Of a stretch of DNA of 9,712 bases, positions 1 to 5,837 are shown one piece after another. The notes beneath the pieces are model-generated. The model ran no database searches, was not told where the DNA came from, and saw nothing but the letters and a program-made list of their open reading frames with translations. A program made the translations under genes and the position numbers. How positions within the stretch are numbered: the first letter of the stretch is position 1; the number at the start of each line of letters is the position of its first letter. The stretch is from Rhodobacterales bacterium UBA3080 (lineage in GTDB: Bacteria; Pseudomonadota; Alphaproteobacteria; Rhodobacterales; Rhodobacteraceae): NCBI GenBank assembly GCA_002366645.1, contig DFBM01000002.1, positions 1 to 9,712 on the forward strand. Direction: 5' to 3'.

Positions 1-192
1 CAGCCGTTCGACGTGGCCGAAGTGTTCACTGGCTCGCCTGGTATTCAGGTTCCGCTGGAAGACACAATCGACTCGTTCAAACGCGTTGTTGCTGGTGAGT
101 TCGATCACCTGCCCGAAGCAGCCTTCTACATGGTTGGCGGCATTCAGGACGTGATCGAAAAAGCCGAGAAACTGGCTGCTGCAGCCGCTTAA
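1..192 (+). CDS. atpD: F1Fo ATP synthase subunit beta, C-terminal fragment
   Basis: This is the last 63 codons of a gene that starts before the window; the frame is open from base 1 to the TAA at 190-192. The beta subunit is the catalytic subunit of the F1 sector, which makes ATP from ADP and phosphate on the cytoplasmic side of the inner membrane. The fragment belongs to the C-terminal helical domain. It contains the family motif QPFxVAEVFTG near its start, the DT..F pair of the conserved helix, and a GGIQDVIEKAEKL stretch typical of the extreme C-terminus, ending in an alanine tail. The next gene, 15 bp downstream on the same strand, is atpC, the usual last pair of an atp operon. The fragment is too short to judge the nucleotide-binding site. 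Confidence 0.97.
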   Translation, partial: QPFDVAEVFTGSPGIQVPLEDTIDSFKRVVAGEFDHLPEAAFYMVGGIQDVIEKAEKLAAAAA

Positions 193-207
193 TCGAAAGG
201 TCCAATT

Positions 208-606
208 ATGGCCGACACGATGACATTTGACCTTGTTTCACCGGAGCGTAAACTCGCTTCGGTCGAAGCAACCAGCGTCAACATTCCGGGTATGGAAGGC
301 GATCTTACTGCCATGCCAAACCACGCTGCGTTTCTAACGACACTGCGCCCTGGCATAGTGTCCGTTAACAACGGCAACGATGTGACAGAATACGTTGTGA
401 CCGGCGGCTTTGCCGAGGTTTCAGCCGAAGGCACGACTGTTCTGGCTGAGGAAGCATTACTGAAAAGTGAAGCGACCAAGGAAAAACTGCAGGCTCTTCT
501 AGAGAAGGCCGAGGCTGAACTTGAAAAGGCCGCAGCACATGAAAACGCCGAGGCGGCGCGCCGTGTCGCGGGTCACAAAGAGTTGCTCCTGCGTCACAGC
601 CTTTAA
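208..606 (+). CDS. atpC: F1Fo ATP synthase subunit epsilon
   Basis: Encodes 132 residues, a normal length for epsilon. The protein is part of the central rotor stalk with gamma and can inhibit ATP hydrolysis through its C-terminal helices. Residues 5-88 look like the N-terminal beta-sandwich, with the family motif PGMEGDLTAMPNHA (residues 28-41) and YVVTGGFAEV (62-71). Residues 89-132 are rich in Ala, Glu and Lys and would form the helical hairpin. The ATG at 208 is preceded by an AAAGG ribosome binding site. A second in-frame ATG at residue 5 is possible but has no better site. It lies 15 bp after atpD and is followed by a terminator, so it is the last gene of the atp operon. Confidence 0.97.
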   Translation: MADTMTFDLVSPERKLASVEATSVNIPGMEGDLTAMPNHAAFLTTLRPGIVSVNNGNDVTEYVVTGGFAEVSAEGTTVLAEEALLKSEATKEKLQALLEKAEAELEKAAAHENAEAARRVAGHKELLLRHSL

Positions 607-631
607 GGTTTAAGACCAAGAAATTGAAATG

Positions 632-664
632 GCCTCGTCTGTATGACGGGGCTTTTTTTCTTTT
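632..664 (+). terminator. Rho-independent terminator of the atp operon
   Basis: The stem GCCTCGTC (632-639) pairs with GACGGGGC (645-652) over 8 bp with one G-T wobble and a 5-base loop. Seven T (653-659), one C and four more T follow. It begins 25 bp after the atpC stop and would end the ATP synthase transcript before the lectin gene. Confidence 0.9.
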
Positions 665-727
665 CAGGGGAGTGATTGAAGGGTATCTATATCGTATTGG
701 AAATATTTTGCGGTTTTGTTAATTGGT

Positions 728-1075
728 ATGAAAAAACTTAATAGCCATAGAATTGGTGTCGACTCGGGCACAGCGCATGTTTTTTCGGACTTTGCCGATA
801 ATGGAGAGATGTGGTCCGCCGAAGGAAAACGTTCTAGAAGTGTGAAAATCGCATTTTCGGAGCCTTTTTTAACCCCGCCAACGGTACAAGTCGGATTTGC
901 GATGTGGGATATTTCCAGCACCACAAATTCACGTGTAGATATAAGCGCCGAGGATATCGACGAGACGGGGTTTTCCGTGGTTTTCCGGACATGGGGCGAC
1001 ACAAAGGTCGCGCGCATGCGGGCCAATTGGATGGCTATTGGCGAAGTTGAAAACGACGAAGTCTGGGACGTTTAG
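728..1075 (+). CDS. H-type lectin domain protein
   Basis: Encodes 115 residues from the ATG at 728 (an in-frame TTG at 716 would add four). The family matches the H-type lectin fold, a small beta-sandwich first described in snail agglutinin and invertebrate discoidins. Visible family features are VKIAFSEPFLTPPTVQVGF (residues 39-57), a conserved Asp in MWDIS (59-63), NSRVDISAEDI (67-77), and the closing pattern GFSVVFRTWGDTKVARMRANWMAIG (81-105). No signal peptide or membrane segment is seen, so the product is probably cytoplasmic, and the sugar ligand, if any, is unknown. The gene stands alone between the atp terminator and prs. The start lacks a clear Shine-Dalgarno sequence. Its stop codon overlaps the convergent prs stop. 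I recognise the domain but cannot assign a cellular role. Confidence 0.85.
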   Translation: MKKLNSHRIGVDSGTAHVFSDFADNGEMWSAEGKRSRSVKIAFSEPFLTPPTVQVGFAMWDISSTTNSRVDISAEDIDETGFSVVFRTWGDTKVARMRANWMAIGEVENDEVWDV

Positions 1076-2088
1076 TCGGCGGGGTAGAACGCTTCGTAAA
1101 TCGGCACCAGTGTTTTGTTCTTGAATAGCGATGACACCGACGTTCCGTTCGCGATATTCAACATCGCTTGCGCGAAAATCGGCGCAGTTGGAACAAAGCG
1201 GATTTTGGAGGCGGCTTTCACTTCCGCAGTCGCTTGAATGGAATCTGTTACGACCAGAGACTTCAGCGACGACGCCTGAATGCGTTCGACAGCCGGACCG
1301 GAAAGAACACCGTGCGTAATATAGGCGTGCACTTCTTTCGCCCCTTTTTCTTTCAACAAATCAGCCGCTTTGCAAAGCGTTCCGGCGGTGTCCACGATGT
1401 CGTCAACGATTACGCAAATGCGGTCGGTTACGTCACCAATCACAGTCATCTCGGCAACTTCGCCCGGCGCGCCACGGCGTTTGTCGACAATCGCCAGACC
1501 AGCGTCGATGCGTTTGGCCAATTCGCGGGCACGGGCAACTCCGCCTACGTCGGGCGAAACTACGGTGACTTCGTCGAGGTTAGTGAACTGGTGTTTAACA
1601 TCCAGCGCGAAAACCGGCGCGGCATAGAGGTTGTCTACCGGAATATCGAAGAAACCCTGAATCTGTGTCGCGTGCAAATCAAGCGTTAGAATCCGTTCGA
1701 TGCCAGCTTCGGTCAACAGGTTCGCGACCAGCTTTGCCGAGATCGGTGTGCGGGCTTTGGTGCGTCGATCCTGACGGGCATATCCGAAATAAGGGATCAC
1801 GGCGGTGATGCGTTTGGCTGACGAGCGGCGCAGGGCGTCGGTGATGATCAGCAGTTCCATCAGATTGTCGTTTGCAGGGTTCGAAGTGGACTGGATAATA
1901 AACATATCCTCGCCGCGGATATTTTCGAAAACTTCGACAAAAATCTCGCCGTCGTTAAAGCGCTCAACCCGCGCTTCGACCAGTTCTACCGGTCGACCCT
2001 GATGGATGGTCATGCGTCGAGCGATAGCTTCGGCCAATGGTTTATTGCCATTTCCCGAGATGAGTTTTGGAGGAATCTGGGTGCTCAT
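1072..2088 (-). CDS. prs: Ribose-phosphate pyrophosphokinase (PRPP synthetase)
   Basis: Encodes 338 residues. The enzyme transfers pyrophosphate from ATP to ribose 5-phosphate, making PRPP for purine, pyrimidine, NAD, histidine and tryptophan synthesis in the cytoplasm. Seen in order: a SGNGN N-terminal strand (11-15), FNDGEIFVEV (45-54), PYFGYARQDRR (99-109) that contributes to ATP binding, DLHATQIQGFF with the active-site His139 (137-147), SPDVGGVARAR (178-188), the KRR catalytic loop (203-205), and the PRPP loop IVDDIVDTAGTL (227-238). Length and motifs are those of class I bacterial Prs. The start at 2088 is chosen because GGAAAGG lies 9 bases upstream; an in-frame ATG at 2106 overlaps that site and has none of its own. 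The gene is divergent from the hydrolase gene and its 3' end overlaps the lectin stop by 4 bp. No terminator is visible at the 3' end. Confidence 0.97.
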   Translation of the reverse strand: MSTQIPPKLISGNGNKPLAEAIARRMTIHQGRPVELVEARVERFNDGEIFVEVFENIRGEDMFIIQSTSNPANDNLMELLIITDALRRSSAKRITAVIPYFGYARQDRRTKARTPISAKLVANLLTEAGIERILTLDLHATQIQGFFDIPVDNLYAAPVFALDVKHQFTNLDEVTVVSPDVGGVARARELAKRIDAGLAIVDKRRGAPGEVAEMTVIGDVTDRICVIVDDIVDTAGTLCKAADLLKEKGAKEVHAYITHGVLSGPAVERIQASSLKSLVVTDSIQATAEVKAASKIRFVPTAPIFAQAMLNIANGTSVSSLFKNKTLVPIYEAFYPAD

Positions 2089-2097
2089 GTGGTGGGA

Positions 2098-2104
2098 CCT
2101 TTCC
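2098..2104 (-). promoter_or_regulatory. Ribosome binding site that fixes the prs start
   Basis: On the minus strand this reads GGAAAGG and ends 9 bases before the ATG at 2088. It lies directly against the alternative ATG at 2106, which argues that translation starts at 2088. Confidence 0.75.
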
Positions 2105-2144
2105 ATGGGCTGCAGGAATCGCTGAATTTGGTTTGTTCGGGGTG

Positions 2145-2211
2145 TAACAAAAGTGCTCGCGCTTGCAAAGTCTGTAGGGTAGTAAAATGCGAGTTTGTGA
2201 CACTTTTATTA
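2145..2211. repeat. Inverted pair of CACTTTTrTTA motifs between prs and the hydrolase gene
   Basis: TAACAAAAGTG at 2145-2155 is repeated in inverted orientation as CACTTTTATTA at 2201-2211, with 10 of 11 bases matching and 45 bp between the arms. Each arm reads CACTTTT(G/A)TTA toward its own gene: prs to the left, the hydrolase to the right. The right arm runs straight into the AGGA ribosome binding site (2211-2214) of the hydrolase gene. It could be a paired operator or two promoter elements, or chance. I see no convincing sigma-70 hexamer pair in this 115 bp region. Confidence 0.35.
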
Positions 2212-2221
2212 GGATGTAGGC

Positions 2222-3037
2222 GTGACGGTAGAATTGGTTAAGGGCCGCAGAATTGGCATTCGTAGCACCGGCACAGGCGCGCCGACATTGCTGGCGCATT
2301 GTTCGTTGGCACATTCCGGTGCATGGGGTGGTGTGATGGCTGGTTTGAATGACCGGTTGTGCATGACCGCATTTGATTTGCCCGGTCATGGCGAAAGCGA
2401 GTTTGATACAAACATCGATATTCAGGATCAGGCCTGCGAAACTGCGACTGCGATTCTTGAGCGCGCCGATGGCCCCTCCCATTTCATCGGGCATAGTTTC
2501 GGGGCCACAGTTGCCCTTCGATGCGCAGTAGAGCGTCCGGATCTGGTCGCTAGTCTAAGCCTGTACGAACCGGTATATTTTTCGCTGCTAGCCAGCGGAA
2601 ATCCGGCGGCCTATGCCAAAGAACTAGAAGCGTCGGCGGAGTTTAACGCCTACTTATTGGCGAAGGACTGGCCGAAGGCCGCGGATTTGTTTCTGAAAAA
2701 TTGGGGAGGCGAGGGTGGATTTGCCGCGATGCCCGAGGTTCAGCAGAGGTATGTTTTGAAGACGATTCCTTTGATCCTCGAAAGCAACCACACAATTATC
2801 GAGCTTCACGAAGGCGGACTATCCTTGGCCGACGTCGCTCGTGTTGACGTGCCTTGTTTATTGATGGAAGGCGCGCGCTCGCCTGAAGTGATCCACCGCG
2901 TGAATGATCTGTTGGAAGATACTCTGCCAAACGTGGAGCGGCAGGTTTTTCAAGCTGCCGCTCATATGGGACCGATAAGTCATCCTTCCGTAGTGGTCGC
3001 CGCCATTCGGTCGTTTTTATTCGGCGATGATGCGTAG
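2222..3037 (+). CDS. Alpha/beta hydrolase fold protein
   Basis: Encodes 271 residues from a GTG start, supported by AGGA seven bases upstream; there is no ATG near it. The fold is shown by the oxyanion strand-turn HCSLAHSGAW (26-35), the DLPGHGES motif (52-59), the nucleophile elbow GHSFG with Ser92 (90-94), and a C-terminal catalytic His248 in AAHMGPISHP. The acidic triad residue is not obvious: the usual position after strand 7 reads EGARSPE (216-222), so the acid may be Glu216, Glu222 or a residue elsewhere. A lid region rich in Ala, Lys and Trp spans about 120-185. There is no signal peptide. Substrate cannot be predicted; the fold covers esterases, haloperoxidases and C-C hydrolases. It is divergent from prs and overlaps the convergent aldolase gene by 21 bp. 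Confidence 0.88.
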   Translation: MTVELVKGRRIGIRSTGTGAPTLLAHCSLAHSGAWGGVMAGLNDRLCMTAFDLPGHGESEFDTNIDIQDQACETATAILERADGPSHFIGHSFGATVALRCAVERPDLVASLSLYEPVYFSLLASGNPAAYAKELEASAEFNAYLLAKDWPKAADLFLKNWGGEGGFAAMPEVQQRYVLKTIPLILESNHTIIELHEGGLSLADVARVDVPCLLMEGARSPEVIHRVNDLLEDTLPNVERQVFQAAAHMGPISHPSVVVAAIRSFLFGDDA

Positions 3038-4069
3038 GAAGTTATCGACGTCTTCGTCGGTGGTTGCCCAGTTGCACACAAGCCGCGCGGTCAGGATTTC
3101 ATCGTCGTCGCCCTCTAGCATCTGATCGAACGGCCAGAAATAGTAGTGGGCGCCCGCCTTTTGGACCGCACGGTGGCCGGAACGTCTCCAGCCAGCAAAA
3201 ACGATGTTCGCGTCTGTGGGGTGCAGCAATGTCGCGCCCGGTAGCGCCAGGATACCCTTGGAAAGCTTATCGGCGATCTCGTTCGAGCGTTTGGCCAATT
3301 TTAACCACAGATCGTCCGTTAGGTAAGCTTCCATTTGCGCCGAAAGGTAACGGTGCTTGGATATAAGGTGCCCGCCACGTTTGCGGCGGAGTTCGAATTC
3401 CCATGCGCGGTCCGGATTGAACAGGATCACTGCTTCGACACCCATCAGGCCGTTCTTGGTGCCACCGAAACTGACAGTTTCGACACCGGCCTTCCACGTC
3501 ATTTCGGCAGGCGTGCAACCAAGGCGAACCAAGGCGTTTGCAAAACGAGCGCCGTCGAGATGCACAGGAATGTCGTTGGTTTTGGCGGCATCGCAAAGCG
3601 CAGTGATTTCCTCGACCGTATAAACCGCACCATTTTCCGTCGCGGTGGTGATCGAAAGCGCGCCTTTCTGGACGTTGTGCACGCCTACTTGACCGGTGTT
3701 CGCCACGGCCTGCTGGAAGGACGCCAGATCAATCTTTGCGTCCTTGCCGTCGAGCAATACCAGCTTGGAGCCGCCAGTAAAAAACTCCGGCGCGCCACAT
3801 TCGTCTTCCTGGATATGGGCGTGACGGTGGCAATAAACCGTCTGCCAAGGTTGAACCATCGACGCGAGCGCGAGTGAATTCGCAGCGGTTCCGGTGGCAA
3901 CAAGATAGACAGCAGCGTCTGGGGCTTCGAAAACTTCGCGGATACGGTCGCGAACGCGGTCCATGATCGGGTCGGCTCCGTAGGAGCTGGAATAAATTTC
4001 GTTTGCGCGTGACATGGCTTCGAAGACTTCTGGCGCTACAGGGCCAGCGTTATCGGATGTGAACCACAT
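3017..4069 (-). CDS. ltaE: Low-specificity L-threonine aldolase (PLP-dependent)
   Basis: Encodes 350 residues. The enzyme cleaves L-threonine or L-allo-threonine to glycine and acetaldehyde in the cytoplasm. Seen: an N-terminal FTSDNAGPVAPEVFEAM, the ATGTAANSLAL cofactor-binding turn (58-68), HAHIQEDECGA with the ring-stacking His near 83-85, HLDGARFANA with Asp172 positioned to contact the PLP ring nitrogen (170-179), and SFGGTKNGLMG with the Schiff-base Lys205 (200-210). It resembles the Pseudomonas-type aldolase more than the E. coli enzyme at the N-terminus, so the symbol is by function. Its ATG shares one base with the TAA of the upstream cysteine-cluster gene, with AAGGA 8 bases before it, so translation is probably coupled. 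A related beta-eliminating lyase activity cannot be excluded. The last 21 bp are antisense to the hydrolase gene. Confidence 0.92.
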   Translation of the reverse strand: MWFTSDNAGPVAPEVFEAMSRANEIYSSSYGADPIMDRVRDRIREVFEAPDAAVYLVATGTAANSLALASMVQPWQTVYCHRHAHIQEDECGAPEFFTGGSKLVLLDGKDAKIDLASFQQAVANTGQVGVHNVQKGALSITTATENGAVYTVEEITALCDAAKTNDIPVHLDGARFANALVRLGCTPAEMTWKAGVETVSFGGTKNGLMGVEAVILFNPDRAWEFELRRKRGGHLISKHRYLSAQMEAYLTDDLWLKLAKRSNEIADKLSKGILALPGATLLHPTDANIVFAGWRRSGHRAVQKAGAHYYFWPFDQMLEGDDDEILTARLVCNWATTDEDVDNFLRIIAE

Positions 4070-4542
4070 TAATTCATTCCTTCTATGGTATGGTCGAGCA
4101 GATCATCTTCGTCGACTTCGAATTCGGGGACCGTGCGCCCGCGCATGGAAATGCCGGCTTCGTCAACACTATCGCGGCTTCCGGAGATCAGCGGGTGCCA
4201 GTCAAATAAAGGTTTGCCTTCGTCGATCAGCTTGTAGGCGCAGGTTGCTGGCATCCAGTGCAGGATTTCGTCAAGGTTTTCGGGCCGTACGATCACGCAG
4301 GTTTTGACGAGTTGTTTGCGCAGTGGATAGTTCCCACAGTTGCAGGTCTCGTCGTCAAACAGCCGGCAGGCGATGTTCGTATAGGCGATCCGGCTTGTTT
4401 CTTCGTCTTCCAACTTCAACATGCAGCAACGGCCGCAGCCGTCACAAAGGGCCTCCCATTCGTGCAGGGGAAGTTCGTCCAACGAGAAACGTTTCCAGAA
4501 TTCGCGGCGCAGGCCGGTTCGATCGATCGGGTCTTTAGGCAT
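4069..4542 (-). CDS. ycgN: YcgN/UPF0260 cysteine-cluster protein
   Basis: Encodes 157 residues matching the YcgN (UPF0260) family, a subset of the CxxCxxCC proteins, of unknown biochemical function. The signature is CDGCGRCC (Cys33, 36, 39, 40), followed by TNIACR (Cys59), ETCNCGNY (Cys67, 69), TCVIV (Cys82) and MPATCAYKL (Cys101), then WHPLISGS (115-122). Nine cysteines in a small soluble protein suggest a metal or Fe-S site; that is inference. The frame stays open upstream into the znuA 3' end, but homologues as I recall them start near this ATG and the upstream extension is antisense-like and unconserved. The ribosome binding site is weak: AAGG lies 12 bases from the ATG. It sits 40 bp after znuA and shares a base with the aldolase start, so the three genes probably form one transcript. 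Confidence 0.9.
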   Translation of the reverse strand: MPKDPIDRTGLRREFWKRFSLDELPLHEWEALCDGCGRCCMLKLEDEETSRIAYTNIACRLFDDETCNCGNYPLRKQLVKTCVIVRPENLDEILHWMPATCAYKLIDEGKPLFDWHPLISGSRDSVDEAGISMRGRTVPEFEVDEDDLLDHTIEGMN

Positions 4543-4582
4543 CGTGGGATATTGCCTTGAATTTTCGGTAATTGAAAGAGCG

Positions 4583-5470
4583 TCAGTCGCGACATTCCAT
4601 AAGAGATTGTGCGATGTCGGATAGCATTTTGGAATAGTATCCGGTTTGACCGACAGCGGCATATCCCAAGGGGTCAACGACAACGTGATTAACGTCTTCG
4701 GGCAGGCTCGCGGCGATCCGGCTTGGATGCGTCAGGTCTTCGACGATGCAGGTGTTCGAATCGAGATGTTGGAGCAGTTCACTCATGTTCCGCGCGCCCG
4801 AGGCTTGGCCGTCGCTTGCGGTGAAGGCTCCGATTACTTTTAGCCCGAAAGCTGCTTCAAGATATTGTAGGGAATCGTGGGTCACGATCATTTCGATACC
4901 CTCTAAAGCGCTAAAGTCGGACTGGAGCGAAATGTTTGTGGCGACAATCTCGGCGCGGCTTTGTTCCAGATTCCTGCGGTAAAGGGCTTCGTTTTCGGGA
5001 TCCGCGATTTCCAGAACACCCGCAATAACGTCCAGCCAAAGCAGGGCGTTTTCCGGGTCGAGCCACATATGCGGGTCAAAAACCTGATCGTGGTTGTGTT
5101 CGTCGTGTGCAGCGCCAAAATCGTTCAACTCGCGCGCTTCAAGGCGGTGGAGGCTTGGCATGTCGCCAAGTGCTACGATCAGTTCGTTTTGCTCGCGCGA
5201 TTGCAGGGCTTTCTCCAACCACGGCTCCATATGCTGCCCTACATAGAAGATTACGTCGGCATCCCCGATTGCACGCGCTTGCGACGGGCGCATGGCAAAA
5301 TCATGGGGCGAGATCGCTTCGTACAGCAGCAATTCGGGTGTGCCGACACCTGCCATGATTTCTGAAACGAGACCTTGAACCGGTGCGATACTTGTAACGA
5401 CACGCGGGACCTCGGCATGTATTGCGGTGGCGCCGAAGGCGAGAAGGAACAGAGATGTAATTAGTTTCAT
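4583..5470 (-). CDS. znuA: Zinc ABC transporter substrate-binding protein (ZnuA-like)
   Basis: Encodes 295 residues. The protein would capture Zn2+ in the periplasm and pass it to a ZnuBC permease. Residues 1-19 form a signal peptide (Lys2, a hydrophobic core and cleavage after AIHA). Metal ligands of the cluster A-I family are visible: His56 in ISPHDF, His134 in DPHMWLDP, His198 in VTHDSLQY, and Asp266 in VVDPLG. The histidine-rich loop that flanks the site in many ZnuA proteins is short here (HDEHNH, 122-127). Cys241 and Cys293 sit where E. coli ZnuA has its C-terminal disulphide. The start has AGGAG 8 bases upstream, inside a leader hairpin, and a Zur-like palindrome lies 40 bp upstream. 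znuB and znuC are not in the window. A manganese role is less likely, given the operator and the His loop. Confidence 0.92.
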   Translation of the reverse strand: MKLITSLFLLAFGATAIHAEVPRVVTSIAPVQGLVSEIMAGVGTPELLLYEAISPHDFAMRPSQARAIGDADVIFYVGQHMEPWLEKALQSREQNELIVALGDMPSLHRLEARELNDFGAAHDEHNHDQVFDPHMWLDPENALLWLDVIAGVLEIADPENEALYRRNLEQSRAEIVATNISLQSDFSALEGIEMIVTHDSLQYLEAAFGLKVIGAFTASDGQASGARNMSELLQHLDSNTCIVEDLTHPSRIAASLPEDVNHVVVDPLGYAAVGQTGYYSKMLSDIAQSLMECRD

Positions 5471-5501
5471 GAAGGCGACTCCTGTAAATGTTGTCGCCTT
5501 C
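5471..5501 (-). promoter_or_regulatory. Leader hairpin against the znuA start codon
   Basis: A perfect 9 bp inverted repeat, GAAGGCGAC (5471-5479) and GTCGCCTTC (5493-5501), with a 13-base spacer. In the znuA mRNA the 3' arm abuts the AUG and the loop carries ACAGGA, so the Shine-Dalgarno core AGGA is in the loop while its last G and the whole spacer to the start codon are in the stem. No T-run follows, so it is not a terminator. It could modulate translation of znuA. Confidence 0.6.
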
Positions 5502-5510
5502 TAGTCTATA

Positions 5511-5525
5511 TGTTACATTATAACA
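5511..5525 (-). promoter_or_regulatory. Zur-like operator over the znuA -10 element
   Basis: TGTTACATTATAACA is a 15 bp palindrome with a single mismatched pair, resembling the TGTTAT-AT-ATAACA core of Zur operators. On the minus strand it contains a consensus TATAAT (5522 to 5517), which would place the transcript start near 5510 and give a leader of about 40 bases. The -35 position (5540-5545) is poor. It lies between the DUF1244 stop and znuA, so znuA is likely repressed by zinc-loaded Zur at this site. Confidence 0.7.
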
Positions 5526-5531
5526 ATAGGG

Positions 5532-5837
5532 TTATTTGTCGTGGGTACGCGCAAATGCAACTTTGAAATCGGCTTGTTTCTGGTCGTCTGCGTCGGTCTG
5601 GTATTTTTCCTTCCATTCCGAATACGGCATTCCGTGCACGTGGGTGCGGGCTTCTTCTTTCGAAATATCGACACCACGTTCGTTCGCGGCCTCCATGTAC
5701 CAGCGACTTAGGCAGTTACGGCAAAAGCCGGTCAGGTTCATCATATCGATGTTCTGCACATCCGTGCGGCCTTGCAGGTGCTTGAGGACACTGCGGAAAG
5801 CGGCGGCCTCTACTTCAAGACGGGTTTGGTCATCCAT
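5532..5837 (-). CDS. DUF1244 family protein
   Basis: Encodes 101 residues matching the DUF1244 family, short alpha-helical proteins of unknown function that are widespread in Alphaproteobacteria. The family core is MNLTGFCRNCLSRWYMEAA (33-51), then THVHGMPYSEWKEKY (65-79). Cys39 and Cys42 form a CxxC and His66 and His68 an HxH, which could make a metal site; this is inference. There is no signal peptide or membrane segment. The start has AAGGA 8 bases upstream. The gene overlaps the end of the amidohydrolase gene by 8 bp, so the two are probably co-transcribed and coupled. Its stop lies 6 bp before the znuA operator palindrome. Confidence 0.88.
   Translation of the reverse strand: MDDQTRLEVEAAAFRSVLKHLQGRTDVQNIDMMNLTGFCRNCLSRWYMEAANERGVDISKEEARTHVHGMPYSEWKEKYQTDADDQKQADFKVAFARTHDK

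Noticed and set aside
661..727. Possible sigma-70 promoters for the lectin gene, such as TTTTCA with TATCTA or TTGAAG with GGAAAT
   Set aside because: Each has one or two very weak hexamers and the first overlaps the terminator T-run, so no promoter is annotated although one is expected here.
1168..1689. Plus-strand open frame of 173 codons opposite prs
   Set aside because: It is antisense to a well-conserved PRPP synthetase with all its motifs, has no recognisable domain and no convincing ribosome binding site.
2089..2106. Upstream ATG of prs at 2106
   Set aside because: It overlaps the GGAAAGG site that serves the ATG at 2088 and would add MERSHH, which is not part of the Prs N-terminus.
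3335..3877. Plus-strand open frame of 180 codons opposite the threonine aldolase
   Set aside because: Antisense shadow of a gene with a complete PLP active site; the translated product resembles no family and has no start signal.
4543..4683. Upstream extension of the YcgN gene into znuA
   Set aside because: It would overlap the end of znuA by 101 bp and add 47 residues unlike the family; the ATG at 4542 gives the expected length.
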